Positions 5,801-15,900 of a stretch of 34,936 nt of DNA are shown in pieces (position 1 is the stretch's first letter; each line of letters starts with the position of its first letter). Origin of the DNA: a virus. The notes below the pieces were generated by a model, which was given only the letters and a program-made list of their open reading frames with translations, was not told where the DNA came from and did no database searches. A program made the position numbers and the translations under genes. The DNA lies in IMG/VR virus record IMGVR_UViG_3300032285_000275, positions 1-34,936 of that record; one strand, written 5' to 3'.

Positions 5801-8800
5801 GGCCATAATTCAGATTTCAAAAATTCAACACCGTACAGGGGCAAATGTAGATTTGCCTCAACTGTCTGAGGGCGAACTAGGCTTTGCCACAGACGAGCAA
5901 AAGCTGTATATTGGTAACGATCCACTGTTACATCCCCCTGCAAACAACAGTACGACTACCCAAGTTGAAATATTAACAGAAGTATCCACATTACAATACG
6001 CTAAACTAGAAGGTGGTGCTAATACTGCTCTTAACTTAGCAAACACTTATCCAGGACAAGTAATGGTTCTGGCAGCAGACGGAAACACTTGGGTCAATGC
6101 TGGTGGAAATGTGTTAGATGCAAGTAATACTACAATTATACCAGGATATGGTGTACATTTAGGTGATGCGGCTAATATCAAAGTAACCGGTGGTATCAAC
6201 GGATATGTGTTACAAACAGACGGTCAAGGTAATTTATCTTGGACAAGCGCTGGTATTATCCAATATCAAATCACTAATATATCAAAAGCAAATCCTGCAG
6301 TTGTCACAACTAGCGCCAATAATCAAATTACAACTGGTGTGCCTATTACTATTTCTGGTATTGGTGGAATGACACAAATCAGAACAGCAGGTGAAAGCGG
6401 TACTAACAAGTTTTATGCCCAGCGTATTGATAATACTAGTTTTTCTTTGTACAAAGATACTGCGTTTTCAATAGCAGTTGATAGTACAAGTTTTACTACT
6501 GCTACTTATGATGCTAACAGTTTAGTAACAGTTTCATTCTATAGTCAAGGTACAGGTAGTCCAGGTGGTTCAAACAATCAAATTCAATTGAATGACGGTA
6601 CAGGCGGCTTTGCTGGTAGTGCTAACTTAACATTCAGTAGAATCACAAATCAATTAACAATTGGTGGTAACTTAGTTGCTAACGTAGTAACTGCTAATAG
6701 CTTTAGAGGTCCTGTAACAGGTAGTATTGGTGCAACTACACCTAATACTGGTGCATTCACTAGTATCACTGCTACAACGACAGCCGCTATTACTGGTAAT
6801 GTAAATGCAGGAAATACAAACATCTCAGGTATTGCTAATATAGTTGGTAATTTAAACGCAGGTAATATAAGAACAGCAGGTACAGCCAATGTAGGTAACT
6901 TAAATATTGTTGCTAATGTAACTTCTAATTTAACACCAAATGCTAATGTAACTATTAACTTAGGATCAAGTTCGCAGAATTGGAAAGATGTATTTGTTGG
7001 TAATTCAATTTCGTTAAACGCACAATCTATTACATCAGATGGTACAACTGCAACTATTGCGGGTAATTTAAACGTTGGCAATGCTAATTTAGGTAATATT
7101 GCAACTGCTAATTATGTTACGGGTACATTAACAACAGGAGATCAACCTAATATTACTAATGTCGGTACATTAGTTGACTTAACCGTTAGAGGTCCAGTTG
7201 ATTTAGGTAATGTAGGTAATCTAACAATAGGTGGCATCACAGCAAATTATGTATTAACAGTTAAATCTGATGGTTCAGGTCTTAACTGGTTACCAACACA
7301 ACAAGTTATTACTAACCCCGGCGGTGTTGATACATATGTTCAATTTAATGACAATGGTGTATTTGGTGGTAATGCTAGATTAGCATTTAATAAAGTTTCA
7401 GGCTTGTTAACTACATTGTCAGTAGCAGGTGATGGTGCAAACTTAAGTAATTTAACTGGTGCAAACGTCACCGGAACTGTAGGTAATGCAACTAAAGCAG
7501 GTACTGTCACAACAGCCGCACAACCTAATATTACATCAGTTGGTACATTGACAAGCATTGCAGTTACGGGTAATGCAAACGTAGGTAATTTAGGTACTCC
7601 TGGATTAATAGTAGCAGCCGGTAACGTGATTGGTGCTAATTTAAATACAACAGGAGCACTAAGTGTTACAGGTAATGCAAACGTAGGTAACATAGGTGCA
7701 ACAGCCGGTGTATTTACAAGCAACGTAAGTGGATTAAACGTTAGTGTTTCTAATTTAACAACTACTAATACACTAACTGTTAACGCTACTGCTATAATAG
7801 GTACCATTAACGCAGGTAATATCAGTACTACTGGTAACATAAGTGCTGGGGCAAATCTATACGCAACAGGTAATCTAACTGTTACTGGTAATGCCGCAGT
7901 AGGTAACTTAAACGTAGGTGCTGTTGTAGCAGTTGGCGCAATTAGTACTACTGATAATTTAACAGTAACTGGTAATATAACATCTGGTAATATTTCTACT
8001 GGCAGAGGCACGTTTAGTGGTAACGTAAGCTCTGGTAACTTATCAACTTCTGGTAATTTAACTGTAGGTGCAAATACATCTGTATCTAACTTAGCAATCA
8101 CTGGTAATATTACTGGTGCGTTGTTGCCAAGCGCAAATGTAACATACAATTTAGGATCACCAACACAGCGTTGGAAAGATTTATATCTATCTGGTAGCAC
8201 AATTTATTTGGGTGCTGCCGGAACACTATCTACTGATGTAAATGGTGCATTATCTATCAGTGGTAATTTATCAACTACTGCAAATGTAATTTCAGGTAAC
8301 TCTATAACCGGTAATCTTTCAGCTACTGGTAATGCAGACGTAACCGGTAATGTAATAGCCGGCAATGTATACGCTAACAGTGGTACAGTTGGTGCATCAA
8401 AATTAGCAGGATCATTAACAACAGCGGCTCAACCTAATGTAACTAGTGTGGGTAGATTGACTGACTTAGCAGTTGGTAATTCTACTGTTTATTCTACTTT
8501 TGGTAATGGTACTATATCTGCAAATAGCGTTAGCGTTGCGGGTAATATCTACTTGACAACTACTACACCAATTAATATCAATGGTTCAGTTGGAGTTAAT
8601 GGACAAGTACTAAGCACAACAGGTACGGGTGTACAATGGATTACATTAAGTCCGAATAGTATTTTCAACGGTACAAGTAACGTAAGCGTATCATCAAGCG
8701 GTGGTAACGTTACGGTATCAGTAGGTGGAACATCTAACGTAGCAGTAGTATCATCAACTGGTGTAAATGTTGCCGGTACACTAAGTGCTACAAGTTTAAA

Positions 8801-9977
8801 ATTACCCGGTGGTACTGTAGGACAAGCGTTAATATCTGATGGTGCAGGCGGATTGATATTTGGTAGTGGAAAAGCATATGCTGTATCTACAATCAATAAC
8901 TTAGTAGCAGGTTCTGCATTAGTATTTGATGTAGACTATAGCAATGTAACTTATCCAGCAGGTGTATTTACATTACGTCAATTAGGTCCAGTATCGTTTA
9001 GTATGTCAGATACATGGTCTAGTGGTGGTACAAGCAAGAACGCATACACTAATGGTGTAGCAAGTATTGTAAACACACGTGATATCACACTTACATTGAC
9101 ATTAGCCAATGCTACATTTGCAGTTAATACTGCTACTGATTCTATTGTTGTCGGTAGTACAGTAATTTCTGGTGCTAATTTAGCAAGCTTGAATATTGCA
9201 ACTAACGCAGGCGGAACTTATTCTATTCCTGCTAGTTTGTTTGCGGCAAGCGCACAAACAGTAGCACCAAGTCCAGTAACTATCTCTGCAACATTGACTA
9301 CAAATCGTGGTCAGTTTAATACATCTGGTACTAATTTAACAAACAACCCATACTCAGCATTTAATATTAGCTTTAGTGGAAGTTGGACATCTTCTTCTGT
9401 TCCTTTCTGGAACGTTAATCAATCATTCAACTGGAATTCATCGTTGACTGGTACAGTTAACAGTGGTAATGTAAAATATACACAAGTAAGTAATCCTACA
9501 GTAACAGGTACATTATCTTCAGTTGGCGGAACATCAGGTACATCTGTATCACTAGACAGTTCAGTTAGCTATACAATTAGTACAACCGATTATGTTGGTA
9601 TTGGTGCAAACGTCACTGCTGGAACATCAACAGTGGCTACATCTACTACATTGAATGCCGCAACTAAATACTATCCTTTATTCTATAAGATTACTGGAAG
9701 CAGTGCTAATCCTAACTTCATCACAGGTGATTCATATTTAACAAAGGCTTATGCAGTAGGTGACGGGGCAAATACTTCAACTACCGCATCTAACTATTTG
9801 TGGCTAGCAGTTCCTGGAGTAAGCACATCACATACATTCCAACACGTTGACCAAGGATTTACTGTAGCTGATACACCTGATGCAACATATCTAAATCAAA
9901 CTATTGGTGGATATACATATCAAGTATATGGATTTACCAACTTCAGTGCCGCACTAAAAATATCAGTGACTACATAA
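5799..9977 (+). CDS. Giant repetitive tail-fibre/structural protein (1392 aa)
   Basis: Residues 1-50 carry a fibre N-terminal signature also seen in Mtd-type proteins (IQISKIQHRTGANV, then LSEGELGFATDEQKLYIGN). The body to about residue 1020 is built of beta-repeat modules rich in Asn, Gly, Thr, Ala and Val: TGNANVGNL-like units, TTAAQPNITSVGTL linkers, YVQFNDNGVFGGNARL-type modules and two RWKDLYLSGS-type motifs. The last ~370 residues are a non-repetitive Ser/Thr-rich beta region, probably a head or tip domain. Very low Lys/Glu/Cys content fits a fibrous trimer. No S74 chaperone is seen. A late box (5760-5767) overlaps a hairpin that would hide the ATG. Followed after 17 nt by the even larger 9995 gene with the same repeats. 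Confidence 0.85.
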   Translation: MAIIQISKIQHRTGANVDLPQLSEGELGFATDEQKLYIGNDPLLHPPANNSTTTQVEILTEVSTLQYAKLEGGANTALNLANTYPGQVMVLAADGNTWVNAGGNVLDASNTTIIPGYGVHLGDAANIKVTGGINGYVLQTDGQGNLSWTSAGIIQYQITNISKANPAVVTTSANNQITTGVPITISGIGGMTQIRTAGESGTNKFYAQRIDNTSFSLYKDTAFSIAVDSTSFTTATYDANSLVTVSFYSQGTGSPGGSNNQIQLNDGTGGFAGSANLTFSRITNQLTIGGNLVANVVTANSFRGPVTGSIGATTPNTGAFTSITATTTAAITGNVNAGNTNISGIANIVGNLNAGNIRTAGTANVGNLNIVANVTSNLTPNANVTINLGSSSQNWKDVFVGNSISLNAQSITSDGTTATIAGNLNVGNANLGNIATANYVTGTLTTGDQPNITNVGTLVDLTVRGPVDLGNVGNLTIGGITANYVLTVKSDGSGLNWLPTQQVITNPGGVDTYVQFNDNGVFGGNARLAFNKVSGLLTTLSVAGDGANLSNLTGANVTGTVGNATKAGTVTTAAQPNITSVGTLTSIAVTGNANVGNLGTPGLIVAAGNVIGANLNTTGALSVTGNANVGNIGATAGVFTSNVSGLNVSVSNLTTTNTLTVNATAIIGTINAGNISTTGNISAGANLYATGNLTVTGNAAVGNLNVGAVVAVGAISTTDNLTVTGNITSGNISTGRGTFSGNVSSGNLSTSGNLTVGANTSVSNLAITGNITGALLPSANVTYNLGSPTQRWKDLYLSGSTIYLGAAGTLSTDVNGALSISGNLSTTANVISGNSITGNLSATGNADVTGNVIAGNVYANSGTVGASKLAGSLTTAAQPNVTSVGRLTDLAVGNSTVYSTFGNGTISANSVSVAGNIYLTTTTPININGSVGVNGQVLSTTGTGVQWITLSPNSIFNGTSNVSVSSSGGNVTVSVGGTSNVAVVSSTGVNVAGTLSATSLKLPGGTVGQALISDGAGGLIFGSGKAYAVSTINNLVAGSALVFDVDYSNVTYPAGVFTLRQLGPVSFSMSDTWSSGGTSKNAYTNGVASIVNTRDITLTLTLANATFAVNTATDSIVVGSTVISGANLASLNIATNAGGTYSIPASLFAASAQTVAPSPVTISATLTTNRGQFNTSGTNLTNNPYSAFNISFSGSWTSSSVPFWNVNQSFNWNSSLTGTVNSGNVKYTQVSNPTVTGTLSSVGGTSGTSVSLDSSVSYTISTTDYVGIGANVTAGTSTVATSTTLNAATKYYPLFYKITGSSANPNFITGDSYLTKAYAVGDGANTSTTASNYLWLAVPGVSTSHTFQHVDQGFTVADTPDATYLNQTIGGYTYQVYGFTNFSAALKISVTT

Positions 9978-9994
9978 TAACAGGAAAATAAAAA

Positions 9995-12900
9995 ATGGCA
10001 ACATTCACTTGGGGTACCCCAACACAGATTAAGAATATGTTAGACCCTTCTAGTAGTAGTGATGCTACTACTAAAAGTTATGTAGATGGAAAGATTGCTG
10101 GTAGTAACACACAAGTTCAATTTAATAATGCAGGTAACTTTGGAGCTAGCTCCAATTTTACTTTTAACAGTACCACAAGTTTACTAACGTTAGTAGGTAA
10201 TATTGCAGTAACTAATGCTAATTTAGGTAATGCTGTAACTGCTAATTTCTTTATTGGTAGTGGTAATAATTTAAGTAATATCCAAGGTAGTAATGTATCG
10301 GGTGAAGTTGCATATGCCGCAACTGCTAACAGCATTGCTGGTGCTAACGTGTCAGGTGCAGTTGCGTTTGCTACGACAGCCAATGCAGTAGCCGGCGCTA
10401 ATGTATCAGGTGCAGTTACATTTGCTACAACAGCTAATACAGTAGCCGGTGCTAATGTAAGTGGACAAGTAAATTTTGCCGCAACTGCTAATGCTGTAGC
10501 AGGTGCTAATGTAAGCGGACAAGTAAATTATGCGGCAACTGCTAATGCTGTAGCTGGTGCTAATGTAAGCGGACAAGTAAATTTTGCTAACGTAGCAAAC
10601 AATGTAGCCGGCGCTAATGTTAGTGGACAAGTAAATTTTGCCGCAACTGCTAATAGCGTAGCTGGTGCCAACGTATCAGGTCAAGTAGGTAATGCACTAG
10701 TAGCCGGAACAGTTTATACAGCATCACAACCAAACATTACAAGTGTAGGTACACTAACAAGTTTAGCGGTTACTGCCGTAGTAAATCCAAGTCTTGGTAA
10801 TGCAGTTACTGCTAACTTCTTTATTGGTAGTGGCAACAACCTAAGCAATATTCAAGGTGCAAACGTTAATGGTCAAGTATTATATGCCGCAACTGCTAAT
10901 GCTGTAGCGGGTGCTAATGTAAGCGGAGCAGTAGCATATGCAACAGTTGCTAATGCAGTAGCTGGCGCCAATGTGTCAGGTGCAGTTGCGTTTGCTACAA
11001 CAGCCAATGCTGTAGCGGGTGCTAATGTCAGTGGTCAAGTTACATTTGCCGCAACTGCTAATGCTGTAGCGGGTGCTAATGTAAGCGGAGCAGTCGCTTA
11101 TGCTACAACTGCTAATGCTGTAGCGGGTGCTAATGTCAGTGGTCAAGTTGCTAATGCATTAGTAGCAGGTACAGTTTACACTGCGGCTCAGCCAAATATT
11201 ACATCAGTAGGTACATTAAGTTCATTAGCAGTAAGTGCCAATGTAACAGCAGGTAATGTATATGCTAATTCAGGAACAATTGGTGCTAGTTTATTAACTG
11301 GTACATTAACAACAGCGGCTCAACCAAATATCACTTCGGTTGGTACATTGCGTGATACTATATTAGGGTCAAGCAATTCATTATCGGGTGGTAACTTAGT
11401 AAGTGCAACATACCTTGGTGGTACATTAACAACAGCCACACAACCTAATATCACTTCTGTTGGAACATTGAGTTCATTAGCAGTAACCGCTAATGTAATA
11501 GCCGGAAACGTATATGCTAATGGTGGGACAATTGGTGCTACATTAGTAAATGGTACATTAACAACAGTCGCACAACCCAATATCACTTCAGTTGGTACAT
11601 TGGGTAATCTAAGTGTAACATCTAATATCACTGCCGGAAACATTGAATCTACTGGCGCACTTAAGGGCGGCGCACTAACTGTACAAGATACAATCATTAA
11701 TGGTAACTTAACTGTCACTGGTACTACTGCTTATGCTGACGTAGCAACATTAAACGTTAAAGACCCTGTTATTGAACAAGGTGGCAATCCAAACGGTGTT
11801 GCATTATCAAGCAATGACGGTAAAGACCGTGGTCAATTACTACACTATTACACAACACAACCCGTTGATGCTTTCATGGGTTGGAAGAACAACAATGCTG
11901 AATTTACATTTGCTAGCGAAGCATCAATTACAACCAACAATGTAACAATTGCTAAATTGGGTAATGTTCGTGCTGGAAATGCTATATTCAGTAATTTAGT
12001 AACTGCTAATTATTTTACCGGTACACTAACAACAGCGGCTCAACCTAATATTACAAGTACAGGAACATTAACAAGTTTAGCTGTTTCGGGTGATGAAACT
12101 GTAGGTGGAAACTTAGGCGTTACTGGAAACATTTCAGTTACTGGTTATATCTCTACAAACGCTAATCTTTCAGTCGCTACTAATATAACTGCTATCAATG
12201 TTTATGCTAACTCAGGAACTATAAAAGCCACAAATATAACAGGAACATTGACTACTAACGCACAACCTAATGTTACATCAGTTGGTACATTGGATAGTCT
12301 AAGTGTTACTGGTAACATTTCAACTTCTGCTAATTTATCAGTTACATCTAACATTACATCTGGTAATATATATGCTAATGCAGGAACTATTAAAGCCTCA
12401 TTATTAACTGGTACAGTAACAACAAACGCACAGCCTAACATTACAAGTGTTGGTACATTATCTGAAATTAATATCACTGGTAATACTCTTACAGGTAATC
12501 TTACAGTAAACAATACATTAACGTTAAACACATTAACTGTAACAGATATTTCTATTAATGGTAATTTAGCAGTTAAAGATTCATTAGTTGAACTTGGTGG
12601 AAATCCTAACGGCACACCTCTTGCATTAAACGATGCAAAAGATAGAGGTACATTGTTACATTACTATACAACAACACCGGTTGATGCATTCATGGGTTGG
12701 AAAACCAGCTCAAGTGAGTTTGTATTAGCAAGCAGTGCTACAACATTAAACAATGCAATCACCGTTGTTACTTATGGTAATTTACGTGCAGGTAATGCAG
12801 TATTCAGTAACTTGATAACTGCAAATTATTTCACAGGTACGTTGACAACAGGTCAACAACCAAACATTACACAAACTGGTACATTGGGAACATTGAATGT

Positions 12901-15900
12901 CACTGGTAATATTCAATCCGGTAATGCAAGTTTGGGTAATCTAATCACTGGCAATTATATACAAGGTGTGTTGACTACAGCGGCACAACCTAACATTACA
13001 AGTCTAGGTACAGTAAGTTCTTTAGATTCTACTGGAAATATCACTGCTGGTAATGTATATGCTAACTTAGGAACAGTTGGTGCTAGCTTGTTAACAGGTA
13101 ACTTAACAACTGCAAATCAACCAAACATTACAAATATTGGTACACTGGGTAATTTAAATGTCTCCGGTAACACAGTATCTGGAAACTTATATGCTAATAC
13201 TGGCACAGTCAGAGGTAGTCTGTTAACTGGTACATTAACAACAGCCGCACAACCTAACATTACATCAGTAGGTACATTAAGTTCATTAGCAGTTACTGCT
13301 AATACAACTACAGGAAACATTAGCATTAGTGGTAATGCAAATACAACTAATTTAGGTGTCAGTGGTGTGTTAGTGATGACTGGCAATCTTTCTGCTGGTA
13401 ACATAAGCACTCCTGGAATATTAACAGTTACTGGAAATGCAAGTGCAGGTAATATAAGCACAGGTGGTTTATTAAACGTCACTAGTACTGCAACAGTTGG
13501 TAGCTTGAGCACTAGCGGTGTAGTAACGGCAACCGGTAATGTATCCGGTGGTAACTTAACTACAGGTGGTGCATTATCTGTTACAGGAAATGCTAACGTA
13601 GGTAATATTGGAGCAACAGCAGGTGTATTCACTGGTACTATTACCGGTGGTAACATATATGCTAACTCAGGTACAGTTAGGGGTAGTTTGTTAACTGGTA
13701 CATTAACTACTGCAAGTCAACCAAACATAACAAGCATTGGATCATTAAGTTCATTGACCGTTACGGGTAATATTGTTAGTGGAAATGCTAATCTTGGAAA
13801 TACATTAATTGCTAATTATATACAAGGTACATTAATCACAGCAAGTCAACCAAACATAACTGCAATAGGAACACTAACTACACTTACTGTTACTGGTACT
13901 GCTACTGTCGGTGGATTAAATCTAACAGGAGATTTATCTGCACCAAATATAACAGCAAGCGGTACGCTAACAGTTATTGGTGACTCTAACTTAGGAAATT
14001 TAGGATTAAGTGGGTTTACAACAGTTACTGGTGCAATCACTGGTGGCAGTTTAACTACTTCAGGTACATTAAGTGTTACTGGCAATAGTTCAATAAGTAA
14101 CTTGTCAGCAAGCGGTACAATAACAGCAACTGGAAACGTAACCGGTGGAAATTTAAGAACCGGTGGAAACATTACTGCAACAAATACAATTACTGGTGGT
14201 AATTTAACTACAGGCGGTACACTATCTGTCACGGGTAATGCAAGTGCAGGTAACATTAGTACAGTAGGAACATTTACTTCTACTGGTAATGCTAACGTAG
14301 GTAACTTAGGAACGTCAGGTTTAATAACAGCTACCGGTACTATTACCGGTGGTAATTTAACTACTGCTGGTAGATTAACCGTAACAAGTAACGCCAACGT
14401 AGGAAATATTGGTGCAACAGCAGGTGTGTTTACTGGTGCAATTACAGGTAGTACAACATTAAATGTCACCGGTAACGCTAACGTAGGTAACTTAGGTGCA
14501 ACCGCAGGTGTTTTTACAGGTAACGTGTCAGCAGGTAATATTACTGCATCAGGAGCACTGATAGTTACTGGTAATATTACGATTGGTAGTTCAGGTGTAC
14601 TACACGGACAACTTGGTGTATTGACCGTTGACGCAGACATAATTCCAACATCAAATATTACATATGATTTAGGTTCTGCTGTTAAGCGTTGGAATGACAT
14701 TTATGCTAACACTACAGTATTTTTAGGAAATGCATCAATTGTAGCATCTGATACTACAATTACAATGTCAAATGCGTTCTCGGCAAATGGAATAACATCA
14801 ACTGGAAATCTAAGTGTATCCGGAAAAACAAGTTTAGGCAGTGTGGCTAACGTGAGCATCACTGGCGGTAGCAGTGGACTTGTTCTAAGCACAGATGGTT
14901 CAGGTAATCTAAGTTGGATTAATCAAACCACACCTTCAGGTTCTAATACACAAGTTCAATTCAATGATAATGGATCGTTTGCTGGTAGCTCTAGTCTTAC
15001 ATTTAACAAAACTACAGGTAACTTATCTGCAACTTTATTAACAGGCACATTAACAACTGCGGCGCAACCTAACATTACATCAGTTGGTATATTAACAAGT
15101 TTGGGTGTGTCAGGTAATATTACTGGTGCAAATATAAAGAGTAATGGTTTAGCAAATATAACTGGTACTGCAAACGTAGGCAATTTAGTAACAGCGGGTA
15201 TAGTTACTGCTACAGGTAACGTTACTGGTGGTAATCTAGTAACCGGCGGTGATGCAAACGTGACAGGAACTGTAAGCGCAGGAACTATTACATCATCAGG
15301 TTCTATAACCGGAACTGGTAATATTGCTGGTGGTAATCTTACAACTTCCGGGAATGTAACTGCTAACAATATTTCAGTTACTAGTAATGTAACAGTTACT
15401 AAATCAGTAAATACCGGCGACCTGACTTCTGCTAACATAACTGGTTCTGGATATGCTAACGTAACAGGTAATATAATCTCTGGTGGTTTTATATTTGCTA
15501 ATAGTGGAAACATTCAAGGTAATAATATAACAGTTACTAGAACACTAACTACTGCCAATGTATCTGCAACAACAAACATCTCAACCGTAGATTTATCTGC
15601 TACAGGTAATATTAATTTTACTAGCACAAGCAATGTAAGTTTGGGTGCAGTTGCTAATCTACACATCTCTGGCGGCACAGCAAATTATATACTTAAGACT
15701 GATGGGTTAGGTAATCTAAGCTGGATTAATCCAGCAAGTACTCTAGCATCAGCAGGTAATACACAAGTTCAATTTAATGACTCTGGTAGTTTAGCTGGTA
15801 GCGGTTCTTTTACGTTTAATAAAAACACTGGGGTAGTAGCCGCAACACAATTCAATGGTAGTGGCGCAGGTTTAACAAATATCCCTTCAGCCAACATTGT

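Noticed and set aside
7340-8200. Long minus-strand open frame (286 aa) inside the 1392-aa fibre gene
   Set aside because: It is Pro/Leu/Val-rich because it reads the complement of repeated Gly/Asn/Thr codons. Similar frames occur at 13117-13656, 13846-14700 and 14956-15513, all antisense to repeats and without ribosome sites or promoters.
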